Assembly (NCBI GenBank): GCA_036377595.1
Contig: DASUYB010000089.1
Location: 124,001-188,000 of the forward strand
DNA length: 64,000 bases
Direction: 5' to 3'
Source: Longimicrobium sp.
GTDB lineage: Bacteria > Gemmatimonadota > Gemmatimonadetes > Longimicrobiales > Longimicrobiaceae
The notes beneath the pieces were generated by a model. That model ran no database searches and was not told the origin of the DNA. It worked only from the letters and a program-made list of their open reading frames with translations. Positions 18,891 through 26,536 of this stretch are shown here, one piece after another; position 1 is the first letter of the stretch; each line of letters starts with the position of its first letter. A program made the translations under genes and the position numbers.

Positions 18891-19667
18891 ATGTCCGAGC
18901 GCTCCTTCCTTGCCGCGGTGCGCACGCACCTCTCCGGCGCGGGGCTGTCTCCCGCCCCGGCGCAGGTGGGCCCCGCCGAGCCCGACGACGCCGACGACCT
19001 CCCCGCCCTGGTGCTGTCGCTGGACGAGACCAGCGTGGCGGGGAACGGCGTGGGCGAGCGCAGCAGCCTGATGACGGGGGCGCTGCGCTGGGAGGCGACG
19101 ATCGACGTCGCCCATCCCGTGCTCCCCGACGACCCGTCGTTCAACCTGCTCGACGGCACGCGGAAGATCCTGGTCCTCCCGCACGGTGGGCTGGTGCGCG
19201 CCGACGGCACCGAGGGGCCGCTGGGGCCGGGCGACCTGGCGGTGACGCTGAACGGCAACCCGCGCGCGGTGACGGCGGACGCGGGGACGGGAACGCTGAC
19301 CTTCGCCACCGCGCTGCCGCCCACGGGGACCGTGGTCGCGCAGTACTTCGTGGGCCAGTGGGAGCGGCGGGTGGAGCGGCTGGCGGGGGTGCTGCGGGTG
19401 GACGCCTGCGCCGCGACGGCGGCCGACGCGGCGTCGCTGTCGGACGCGGCGCTCGACGCGCTCTCGGGCGAGCGGGTGCGCCAGGGGGTGCAGCGGCTGC
19501 TGAGCTTCGGGGTGGCCGGGGTGGGCTCCATCGGGCCCACCGAGCAGGGAACGGGCGCGCGGCGGCGGACGATGCGCTTCGCGTTCGTGCACGAGCAGGA
19601 CATCGACCGTCCGGACAGCTCGGGCGGCGTCATCCGCGGCATTCCGATCACCACGCACCTGGGCTGA
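18891..19667 (+). CDS. Putative tail-terminator/cap-like structural protein
   Basis: A 258-residue protein starting two bases after the previous stop. The N-terminus (FLAAVRTHLSGAGL...DDLPALVLSLDE) reads like phage minor-tail/terminator proteins: an N-terminal helix, then an 'ALVLSLDE' strand. After a beta-rich middle, the C-terminus has 'RRTMRFAFVHEQDIDRP', similar to closing strands in such proteins. The position directly before the sheath supports a role in finishing the tail tube or sheath. The assignment rests on layout and weak pattern similarity only. Confidence 0.5.
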   Translation: MSERSFLAAVRTHLSGAGLSPAPAQVGPAEPDDADDLPALVLSLDETSVAGNGVGERSSLMTGALRWEATIDVAHPVLPDDPSFNLLDGTRKILVLPHGGLVRADGTEGPLGPGDLAVTLNGNPRAVTADAGTGTLTFATALPPTGTVVAQYFVGQWERRVERLAGVLRVDACAATAADAASLSDAALDALSGERVRQGVQRLLSFGVAGVGSIGPTEQGTGARRRTMRFAFVHEQDIDRPDSSGGVIRGIPITTHLG

Positions 19668-19709
19668 CGCGCCCCGAGGCGTCCCTATCCAACCTGCAAG
19701 GAGCGGACG

Positions 19710-21146
19710 ATGAGCGAGACCATAGGCGAGATGATCATCCCCGGCACCTACATCGAGGTGCGCTCGGAGGGGCTGATCGGGGTTTCGGGGATCAGCACCG
19801 GCAACGTGGGGGTGGTGGGCACCGCCAACCGCGGCCCGCTGAACCAGGTGAAGGTGCTGGGCAGCTACGCCGAGGCGCTCGACACCTTCGGCAGCTACGA
19901 CGCCTGGCCGGCCGACAAGGCCGACATCCCCAGGGCGCTCTCCCTGGTGCGGGCGCTGGAGCAGCTGTTCAAGGGCGGCGCGCAGACCGTGTACGCGGTG
20001 CGCGTGGCCAACACCGGCGTGACCGAGATGGCCAGCACCACCTGGCAGGTGAAGACGGGCACCAGCAACGCCTTCACCCTGACCGCCACTTCGCCGGGCA
20101 CCTGGGCCAACGACATCGTGGCCAAGATCGAGACCACGGGCGACCCGGCCAGCTCGGCCACCCTCACCCTGCAGCTGGGACGGGTGAAGGAGAGCTTCAC
20201 CGCCGCCACGGCCGAGGCGCTGGCCGCGCAGGTCAACGAGGGGAGCCGCTTCGTCACCGCCGGCGCGGTGGCCTCGGCGCAGAAGACCAAGGTCCCCACC
20301 GCGGTCGAGGCGCCGACCGCGGTGGGCACCAACGGCGACCCCATCACCACGGTGGAGCTGGCCGCGGGGCTGAACCTGCTGGCCTCGCAGCCGGTGAACA
20401 TCGTCACCGCGGGGGGGATGGACATCAAGACCGCGGCGGGGGCGATCCTCGCCCACCTCGAGGCCACGGAGAACGACGGCCGCGAGCGGATCGCCGTGCT
20501 CGGCGCCTCGACCGACGCGCCCGACGTGATCGCCGACGCGGCGGCGGGCGACGCCAGCCGGGGCTCCAACCCGCGGCTGGTGCTGGTGGCGCCGGGGATC
20601 CTGGCCGACGACGCGGCGCGCACCGGCGCCAACCGCCAGGTGAAGCTCACCGCGCCCTACGCGGCCGCGCTCGTCGCCGGGCGGATGTCGACGCTGGCGC
20701 CGCACGTGAGCCTGACCAACAAGGACGTGGCGGCCGACGGGCTGACGCGCGTGTACACCCGCGCCGAGCAGAAGATGCTGCTGGGCGGCCAGGCGATGGT
20801 GCTGGTGCAGAACCTGGGGATCCGGGTGCTGAAGGGGATCACCACCGACACCGGCGCGTTCCGGCAGGTGTCGGTGCGGCGGGTGGTCGACTACGCCAAG
20901 GAAGGGGTGCGGCGCGGCTCCAACCCGTACATCGGCCGGCTGAACAACCCGCGGGTGCGGGCGGCGCTCAAGGCAACCCTCGACGGCTTCCTGTCGGGGA
21001 TGGTGCTGGACGAGATGCTGACCGGCTACGCCCTCGACGTGACGGCCACCCGCGCGCAGGAGATCACGGGCCAGGCCATCGTCACCATGACCCTCCAGCC
21101 CACCTTCTCGATCGACTTCGTGAAGGTCATCATGAACCTGCAGTAG
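19710..21146 (+). CDS. Contractile tail sheath protein
   Basis: A 478-residue sheath subunit preceded by AAGGAG. The N-terminus 'IIPGTYIEVRSEG', the 'VGVVGTANRGPLN' strand, the loop-rich domain around residues 100-210 and the highly typical C-terminal region support this. That region runs 'RRVVDYAKEGVRRGSNPYIGRLNNP' to 'TMTLQPTFSIDFVKVIMNL'. These match contractile phage tail, pyocin and eCIS sheaths. The protein polymerises around the tube and contracts to drive the spike through a target membrane. Only one sheath gene is in the window; many eCIS have two or more. The length is close to the usual range for one-domain-insert sheaths. Confidence 0.93.
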   Translation: MSETIGEMIIPGTYIEVRSEGLIGVSGISTGNVGVVGTANRGPLNQVKVLGSYAEALDTFGSYDAWPADKADIPRALSLVRALEQLFKGGAQTVYAVRVANTGVTEMASTTWQVKTGTSNAFTLTATSPGTWANDIVAKIETTGDPASSATLTLQLGRVKESFTAATAEALAAQVNEGSRFVTAGAVASAQKTKVPTAVEAPTAVGTNGDPITTVELAAGLNLLASQPVNIVTAGGMDIKTAAGAILAHLEATENDGRERIAVLGASTDAPDVIADAAAGDASRGSNPRLVLVAPGILADDAARTGANRQVKLTAPYAAALVAGRMSTLAPHVSLTNKDVAADGLTRVYTRAEQKMLLGGQAMVLVQNLGIRVLKGITTDTGAFRQVSVRRVVDYAKEGVRRGSNPYIGRLNNPRVRAALKATLDGFLSGMVLDEMLTGYALDVTATRAQEITGQAIVTMTLQPTFSIDFVKVIMNLQ

Positions 21147-21167
21147 CCGCCCGGAGGCTGAAGAGAG

Positions 21168-21659
21168 ATGCCGAACACGGTCTATTCGGGAGCCGACGGC
21201 TCCATCGCGGTGGCGGTCGACGCGGGTCCCGCGGGCGACAAGGCCAAGGAGATCGCCGACCGGTACCAGATGACCCCCGTGGGGCGGGTGACGGGGGTGA
21301 CGGTGCGGGTGACCAACGACGTGAAGCCCTTCCACGAGCTGGGGCAGCGCTTCGCCACCGAGCTGCGCTCGGGGAATCTGAACGTCTACGGCACCATCGA
21401 GCGGGCGTACATCAACGGCGCGCTGCTGCGGCTGATGCTGGGCGACGCGGCCGACAGCCGCCCGGCGGGCGCGTTCGTGGGCCCGCAGTTCAACCTCAGC
21501 CTGCGCCTGCAGGACCCCGCCATCCCCGACGCCAGCACCACGGTCACGGTGATGGGGGTGCAGCTGAGCGAGTGGAACTACTCCATCCCCGAAGACGACT
21601 TCGTGATGGAGCGCCTGTCGTTCCGCGCGCTCTGGATCAAGGCCGACGAGACGGGGTGA
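21168..21659 (+). CDS. Tail tube protein
   Basis: A 163-residue inner-tube (Hcp/gp19-like) protein 21 bases after the sheath stop and preceded by GAAGAGAG. The order sheath then tube and the all-beta composition support the call. So do the central 'GNLNVYGTIERAYINGALLRLMLGD' segment and the C-terminal 'VMGVQLSEWNYSIPEDDFVMERLSFRAL' pattern. The tube carries cargo in its lumen in related systems. The operon then has a 400-base break holding a dispersed repeat. Confidence 0.9.
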   Translation: MPNTVYSGADGSIAVAVDAGPAGDKAKEIADRYQMTPVGRVTGVTVRVTNDVKPFHELGQRFATELRSGNLNVYGTIERAYINGALLRLMLGDAADSRPAGAFVGPQFNLSLRLQDPAIPDASTTVTVMGVQLSEWNYSIPEDDFVMERLSFRALWIKADETG

Positions 21660-22070
21660 GGCTGATCGCCGGCAGAATCCTCTCCCGTCGGCGATGAAGA
21701 TCCGCGGGAGAGGCGGATGACGGGGTCATCCGGGCGTCAGCGTACGAACCACGCCGACACCCGTCCGGCGTCATCATGAGGCTGTGCGCCAATCACGCGC
21801 ACACCCCGCCCGACGTCATCCTGAGGCCGGCCACGCCGCAACCGGCGTGTGCACGAGTGGTTGCAGGCCGAAGGATCTGTGGCCTGGTCAGCGCCGAAGT
21901 CGGAGGAAACGCACAGGCTCCGGCGAGCGGTCATCACGACGCGGTGGAAGGAAGACGGACGCGCATCGCCGCGGGTCCATCTCCCGATCCCCCCTGATCG
22001 ACGCAGTTTCAGATGACGGGGCTCCGCGACGGCGGCGGCTCCATCCACATCAACCCCGGCAGGGGCGCGC
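21660..22070. other. Spacer inside the injection-system operon
   Basis: About 410 bases between the tube gene and the tail-chaperone-like gene. It contains dispersed-repeat copy A (21811-21892) and a shorter partial copy just before it (around 21764, CGTCATCATGAGG). No gene is supported. An internal promoter is possible but was not identified. Confidence 0.6.
21811..21892 (+). repeat. Dispersed intergenic repeat, copy A
   Basis: It begins CGACGTCATCCTGAGGCCGG and ends in TTGCAGGCCGAAGGATC plus a short variable tail. The same core occurs at 25879 and 28464, always in the same orientation and always in a gap of the injection-system operon. It has no coding capacity. Confidence 0.85.
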
Positions 22071-22568
22071 ATGGCAACGCAACTCACGGCCGAGGACCTG
22101 CTCGCGGGCGGGTCGGTCACGCACACGGTGCGGCTTCCCGCGGCGCTGCTGCGGCCGTCGTCCAACGGCGACGCGCCCGACGGCGACGGTGGCGAGGTGG
22201 TGCTGCGCCCGCTGCTGGTGCGCGACGTGGAGCGCGTGGTGCGCGCGGCGAAAGAGCAGCGCGTGCTGGCCAGCGTGCTGATGGTGCAGCAGTCGCTGGT
22301 GTCGCCGAAGCTCACGGTGGAGCAGGTGGGCGAGCTTCCCGCCGGCCTCGTGCAGTCGCTGCTGGAGAAGGTGAACGCCATCAGCGGCCTGGCGGTGGGC
22401 GACGACGACCTGGAGCGCGCGGTGAAGGCGCCGCTGGCCCGCGCCTGCTTCGTGCTGGCGCGCGAGTTCGGGTGGACGCCGGCGGAGTGCTCGGAGCTCA
22501 CGGTGGGCCAGGTGCTGCTGTACCTGGAGATGCTGGCCCGCGACGGCCAGGGCGGAGGCGCGGCGTGA
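22071..22568 (+). CDS. Phage tail assembly chaperone-like protein
   Basis: A 165-residue protein. The N-terminal half is beta-rich (VTHTVRLPAAL, VVLRPLLVRDVERVVRAAKE). The C-terminal half is helical with 'KLTVEQVGELPAGLVQSLLEKVNAISGL' and a closing 'FGWTPAECSELTVGQVLLYLEML'. These match the pattern of tail assembly chaperones (gpE/gp24-like): an assigned-residue loop, then a short domain ending in a Trp-containing helix. The stop codon overlaps the GTG start of the next gene (GTGA), implying translational coupling. I see no programmed-frameshift sequence of the kind used in phage chaperone pairs. Confidence 0.65.
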   Translation: MATQLTAEDLLAGGSVTHTVRLPAALLRPSSNGDAPDGDGGEVVLRPLLVRDVERVVRAAKEQRVLASVLMVQQSLVSPKLTVEQVGELPAGLVQSLLEKVNAISGLAVGDDDLERAVKAPLARACFVLAREFGWTPAECSELTVGQVLLYLEMLARDGQGGGAA

Positions 22569-23776
22569 CGCGCGCCCCGCACCCGGCGCTGCGCCGCCTG
22601 CTGGCGGCGGCCGCGGCCTCCGCGCGGGCAGTGGAGGCGCTCGACGCGCCGCGCGCGCGGCTGATGGCCCTGCAGCGCGAGCCCGGCGAGCTGGACGCGC
22701 TGGCCGAATCCGCGCTGGGTCCGCTCGCCGGCGGCGTGGACCTGGGCGCCGTCTTGGGCCGCGTGCTGGAGCCGCGGACGGACGGAGCCGCCGCGGCGAT
22801 CGTCCCCGCGCGCGACCGGCGGGCTGCGCGTCCGCTGGTGGGGCTCGGGGGGGATGATGAAGCCCGTCGCGCCGACGCCCCATCGCGCGCGGGAGATGAG
22901 CGGCCGGCGCCGCGCCGGGCGCCCATCTCCAGCGGCGGAGATACGGAAGGTCGCGCCGCGCGGGCGCCGTCGCTCGCACACGATGCCGAGGCGGTGGAGC
23001 GCGTGCTGGCGCCGTATCTCCCCGGCGAGACGCGGCGATCTACGGCGGGCGCCGTCCCGAGCGATCGTCGCGCCGGGGACCGAGCCGCGCCCGAAGCATC
23101 GCCCGTCACGGCTGGGCGCGCGGCGCGAGGGATAGCATCGGAAGCGAGCCATCTCCCGACCGCGCTGCCCTCGCGCGCGGAGGCTGCGGAGGCGCTGCGG
23201 CGGCGCGGGCCGAACGGGGCGATGGAGACGCCGGTCGCCGCGGGCGAGCCGCTGCCGCGCGTGGCCGCCCTCCTCGCCAGCGCCGCTGAGGACGCGCGGC
23301 GGGAGGCCTCGGGCCGCGCCTCGTTCGCCCGCTCGGCGGACGTCGCCGCGCCCCCGGCGGAGGACGCGGCCACCCCGCCCGATCCCGCGTCGCGGCTGGC
23401 GGACGCGCTGCAGCGGGTGTCCGCCGCGCGCGCCCGATCGCATCCCCCCGTGGAGGGGCGCGGCGAGCCGGGCGGGATCGGCGGCGGGTGGCCCTCCGCG
23501 GCCTCGGCCGACGCGCCGTCTCCCCCCATCTCCCCCATCCCCCCGACGCCCCCGATGCCGGCGGTCGGCGGGCTGCGCGGGCTGGTGGCGCGCGCCGAGG
23601 CGGCGGGGCAGACCCTTCCCGCGCCCTCCACGCCGCATCCGTCGCGCACCGGCGAGGCGCCCGCCGGGGTGCTGGCCGCGCGGCTGGAGGAGGCCGAGCT
23701 GGCCGAGCGGCTGGACCGCCTCCTCCGCCGCGAGGCGCTGCGCCAGGGGATCGACCTGGATGGAGTGGGGCCATGA
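22565..23776 (+). CDS. Ala/Pro/Arg-rich, largely disordered protein of the tail cluster
   Basis: A 403-residue protein from a GTG start that overlaps the previous stop. Residues about 1-70 are an Ala/Leu-rich helix and the last 60 residues form another helix (RLEEAELAERLDRLLRREAL). Between them lie about 250 residues of low-complexity Ala/Pro/Arg/Glu sequence without predicted core, including runs such as 'PSPPISPIPPTPPMP'. I recognise no family. Its stop overlaps the ATG of the hub gene (ATGA), so it is part of the same translational chain. It may be a linker, a scaffolding protein or a rudimentary length determinant; all are guesses. Codon use matches neighbouring genes. Confidence 0.6.
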   Translation: MTRAPHPALRRLLAAAAASARAVEALDAPRARLMALQREPGELDALAESALGPLAGGVDLGAVLGRVLEPRTDGAAAAIVPARDRRAARPLVGLGGDDEARRADAPSRAGDERPAPRRAPISSGGDTEGRAARAPSLAHDAEAVERVLAPYLPGETRRSTAGAVPSDRRAGDRAAPEASPVTAGRAARGIASEASHLPTALPSRAEAAEALRRRGPNGAMETPVAAGEPLPRVAALLASAAEDARREASGRASFARSADVAAPPAEDAATPPDPASRLADALQRVSAARARSHPPVEGRGEPGGIGGGWPSAASADAPSPPISPIPPTPPMPAVGGLRGLVARAEAAGQTLPAPSTPHPSRTGEAPAGVLAARLEEAELAERLDRLLRREALRQGIDLDGVGP

Positions 23777-24744
23777 GCCTGTCGAAGCCCCGCGCCGTCG
23801 TCACCCTCGACGGCCGCTCGCTCACCTCCGCCGAGGCCGCCGTGGCCCGCATCCGCGTGCTGCTGGCCTCGGGCGCGCACGACCGCGCCGAGGTGCTGGC
23901 CTGGCCCGCGTCCAAGCTCACCGATGCCACCCCCGGCAGCACGCTCGCCCTCGCGCTGGGGGACGAGGGTGACGAGGAGGACGTGTGGAGCGGCGAGGTG
24001 GTGGAGGTGGCCGCGGGCGAGGACGGCGTGGCGCTCGACGGGCTGGCGGGGACGCTGGAGCTGTCGCGGCAGCGCGTCTCGCGCACCTACCTCGACCAGT
24101 CGGTGGCCGACGTGGTGAACGACCTCGCATCCCCCGTGAGCGTGGACAAGGTGGGCGGCGACGTGAAGCTCTCGGCCTACACCGTCGACGACCGGCGCAC
24201 CGTGTGGGCGCACCTGCTGGAGCTGGCCGCCCTCTCCGGCGCCGACGTGGGCTCCGCGCCCGACGGCTCGCTCCGCTTCGTGCCCCCGCGCACCGGCGCC
24301 GCCGACCACCGCTTCCGCTACGGCGCCGACGTGCTGTCGTGGCGCACCTCGGCCGCGTCGGCGCCCACCGCGGGTGGCGTGGCGGCCTACGGCGCGGCCA
24401 GCGAGGCGGGCGCCGAGCAGTGGCACTGGCTGCTGCGGGAGCCCGCGGGCACCGCGCCGCTGCGCGTGGTCCCGGCGCTGCGCACCCGCGAGGCCGCCGA
24501 GGCGCTGGCCGACGCGCTGGCCGCCCGCGCCGCCCGCGCCGCCGTGCGCGGAACGCTGCGGCTGCGCGGCGCGCCCGAGGTGCGCCCGGGCGACCTGGTG
24601 GAGGTGCAGGACCTTCCCTCGGCGGACCCGGGGACGCTGCGGGTGACGGGGGTGGAGCACGTGCTCGACGGCCGCGCGGGGTTCGTCACCACGCTGCGGG
24701 TGGAGGGCTCGGGCGGGGGCGGCGGGCTGGGAGGGCTCCTGTGA
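23773..24744 (+). CDS. Baseplate hub protein, late control gpD/gp27-like
   Basis: A 323-residue protein matching phage late-control D/VgrG N-terminal hub proteins. The opening strand is 'PRAVVTLDGRSLTSAEAAVARIRVLL'. A central 'RQRVSRTYLDQSVADVVNDLA' helix and 'YTVDDRRTVWAHLLELAALSGADVG' follow, then 'LRFVPPRTGAADHRFRYGADVLSW'. A C-terminal barrel ends in 'PEVRPGDLVEVQDLPSADPGTLRVTGVEHVLD'. In related systems it forms the trimeric hub that links tube to spike. The start overlaps the previous stop (ATGA) and its own stop overlaps the next GTG, so hub and spike are co-translated. Confidence 0.85.
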   Translation: MSLSKPRAVVTLDGRSLTSAEAAVARIRVLLASGAHDRAEVLAWPASKLTDATPGSTLALALGDEGDEEDVWSGEVVEVAAGEDGVALDGLAGTLELSRQRVSRTYLDQSVADVVNDLASPVSVDKVGGDVKLSAYTVDDRRTVWAHLLELAALSGADVGSAPDGSLRFVPPRTGAADHRFRYGADVLSWRTSAASAPTAGGVAAYGAASEAGAEQWHWLLREPAGTAPLRVVPALRTREAAEALADALAARAARAAVRGTLRLRGAPEVRPGDLVEVQDLPSADPGTLRVTGVEHVLDGRAGFVTTLRVEGSGGGGGLGGLL

Positions 24745-25415
24745 GCGACCTCATCGCCACCCTGCGCGCCGTGGTGCGCGACGAGCTGTCCCGCCGCTAC
24801 GCCCCCGAGCTGGGCGTGGTCACCCAGGCGTGGCCGCGCGACGGCGACGGCAGCAAGAGCAACCACCAGGTCAACCTCAAGCTCCGCTCCAGCGGGGTGG
24901 AGCTGCAGCGGGTGCCGGTGGCGGTGTCGCGGCTGGGGCTCTCCGCCCTCCCCAACGAGGGCGACCTGATGCTGGTGGCCTTCGTGGGCGGCGACCTGAA
25001 CGCGCCGGTGGCGGTGGGGTGCGTGTACGACGACACCGCGCATCCGCCCGTGGCCCAGGCGCACGAGGTGGTCTATCAGCCGCCCGACGACGAGGAATCG
25101 GGGGTGCGCCGCTTCCACCTGGAGCTGCAGAACGGCAGCACCCTCACGGTGGACGACGAGTCGCTCAAGATCACCCTGGGCGACACCGCGGTGGAGGTGG
25201 GGAAGGACGGCGACGTCACCATCAAGGCCAAGGGGAAGATCCGCTTCGAGTCGCAGGCCGACATCGAGCTCGAGGCGCAGGGCGCCATCAAGCTCACCGC
25301 GCAGGGCGATCTGGCCGCGAAGGGGATGTCGGCCACGATCGAGGGGCAGAGCGCCGCCAAGCTCAAAGGCGCGCAGGTGTCGCTGGCCGGGATGACGCAG
25401 TTCGCCGCGTCGTAG
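24741..25415 (+). CDS. Baseplate assembly protein V/gp5-like spike
   Basis: A 224-residue protein from a GTG overlapping the hub stop. The N-terminal half is the OB-fold of gpV/VgrG proteins (YAPELGVVTQAWPRDGDG...NYQVN-like, then 'LPNEGDLMLVAFVGGDLNAPVAVGCVYDDTAHPP'). The C-terminal half is a repetitive strand pattern from about residue 125 to the end (VTIKAKGKIRFESQADIELEAQ and onward), the triple-stranded beta-helix needle seen in gp5 C-terminal domains. No lysozyme domain is inserted. It should trimerise into the puncturing spike that carries the PAAR-like tip encoded next. Confidence 0.9.
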   Translation: MSDLIATLRAVVRDELSRRYAPELGVVTQAWPRDGDGSKSNHQVNLKLRSSGVELQRVPVAVSRLGLSALPNEGDLMLVAFVGGDLNAPVAVGCVYDDTAHPPVAQAHEVVYQPPDDEESGVRRFHLELQNGSTLTVDDESLKITLGDTAVEVGKDGDVTIKAKGKIRFESQADIELEAQGAIKLTAQGDLAAKGMSATIEGQSAAKLKGAQVSLAGMTQFAAS

Positions 25416-25451
25416 CGGCGACCGTCGAGATCGAGTCCGCAGGAGGGGGAG

Positions 25452-25784
25452 ATGCCGGGACCGCCGGTGAGCATGGGGTGCGCGGTGCTGCTGAGCCCGG
25501 GGGCCGCGGGGCCGCCCGACAGCGGGGTGATCTCCGTGATCACCCAGACGACGGCGACCGCCAACGGGATGCCGCTGGCCACGGTGGGGAGCCTGTGCCA
25601 GATGGTGAACTCCGTCTCCGGCGCGCCCTACGTGCTTCCCATCGGCCAGGGCGGCTCGTCGGGGGTGACCATCGACGGGCAGGCGCTGGTGCGGCTGGGC
25701 GACATGATCCCCTCCGGGCCGGGGGTGATGACGATCCTGGGCCCGCCCGCGGCGCCGTTCGTCAGCGATACGAATGGACCGTAG
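25452..25784 (+). CDS. PAAR-like spike-tip protein
   Basis: A 110-residue Gly/Pro/Ser/Val-rich protein directly after the spike gene, preceded by AGGAGGGGGAG. The repeated short strands with 'GxxxxTxxGxPLATVGSLCQMV' and 'GVTIDGQALVRLGDMIPSGPGVMTI' have the pseudo-threefold look of PAAR/PAAR-like tips that sharpen the spike. It contains two Cys (10 and 48) and no histidine at all, whereas classical PAAR domains bind zinc through His and Cys. It therefore belongs to a histidine-free PAAR-like variant or has lost metal binding. Confidence 0.75.
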   Translation: MPGPPVSMGCAVLLSPGAAGPPDSGVISVITQTTATANGMPLATVGSLCQMVNSVSGAPYVLPIGQGGSSGVTIDGQALVRLGDMIPSGPGVMTILGPPAAPFVSDTNGP

Positions 25785-25787
25785 GGG

Positions 25788-25830
25788 AAGTGCGAAAGTG
25801 CGGAAGTGCGGAAGTGCGGAAGTGCGGGAT
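25788..25830 (+). repeat. Octamer tandem repeat (AGTGCGNN)n
   Basis: About five head-to-tail copies of an 8-nt unit AGTGCGGA (variants AGTGCGAA and AGTGCGGG) directly after the PAAR-like gene. The same octamer family, in the opposite orientation, occurs before the collagen-like gene at 34813-34897. Confidence 0.8.
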
Positions 25831-26005
25831 GATACGAAATCCGGGAATTGGGTCGATGCACCCGGACCGATGCCACGCCGACGTCATCCTGAGGCCGGCC
25901 AGACCGTAATCAGCGTCTGCGCAAGCGTTTGCAGGCCGAAGGATCCATGATCGCGGCAGCACGGAGATTCGGTCGGACGCACCGATACTTCACCCGGACC
26001 TGGAA
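25831..26005 (+). repeat. Dispersed intergenic repeat, copy B (extended)
   Basis: The core (from 25879) matches copies A and C. Similarity to copy C extends on both sides: upstream from GATACGAAATCCGG and downstream through GCACCGATACTTCACCCGGACC. The shared unit with copy C is therefore about 170 bases. It fills the gap between the PAAR-like gene and the gp25 gene. Confidence 0.85.
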
Positions 26006-26056
26006 GATGAGGGTGATGGGGATGGAGCCGATTCCTGAGCGCGATCCGGGGGAGCG

Positions 26057-26536
26057 ATGAGGCGTTCGCGATACGAGATCATCGAGCCGCTGCTGGGCAC
26101 CGACCTGGCGCTGGAGTACGCCTTGGCCGGCGGCTTCTTCGAGGATGCCGACCTGGCCACGCCGCCGCTCGACCCGGTGCGCCGCCGGCGCGACCTGGGC
26201 GTGGCCGCGGGGATCGACAACCTCACGCAGGCCCTGGCCAACCGGCTCAAGACCCGCAAGGGCGAGCTGGCCCCGCTCGGCCACCCCGACTACGGCTCGC
26301 GCCACCACGAGCTGCTGGGCGAGCCCAACGTCCCCCGCACCCGCAACCTCATCAAGCTCTACGTGCTGCAGGCGCTGCGCGACGAGCCGCGCGTGGAGGC
26401 GGTGCTGAAGGCCGACGTCAAACCCGAGCACAATCCCCCGCGCGACACCGTGCGCATCGAGCTCAGCGTGCAGCTGGCCGGCGTGCCCTCGCCGCTCAAC
26501 CTGGTGGTTCCCTTCTCCCTGGAGGCCGCGCCGTGA
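26057..26536 (+). CDS. Baseplate wedge protein, gpW/gp25 family
   Basis: A 159-residue protein. The segment 'LTQALANRLKTRKGELAPLGHPDYGSRHHELLGEPN' is the signature of GPW/gp25 baseplate proteins, with the conserved acidic/aromatic 'GELxxLGHPxYGSRxH' core. It is followed by 'VPRTRNLIKLYVLQALRDEPRVEAV' and a final strand pair. In related tails it joins the sheath's first ring to the baseplate. The preceding sequence GGGGGAGCG is an adequate ribosome-binding site. Its stop overlaps the GTG of the next gene, the usual gp25-J coupling. Confidence 0.92.
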   Translation: MRRSRYEIIEPLLGTDLALEYALAGGFFEDADLATPPLDPVRRRRDLGVAAGIDNLTQALANRLKTRKGELAPLGHPDYGSRHHELLGEPNVPRTRNLIKLYVLQALRDEPRVEAVLKADVKPEHNPPRDTVRIELSVQLAGVPSPLNLVVPFSLEAAP

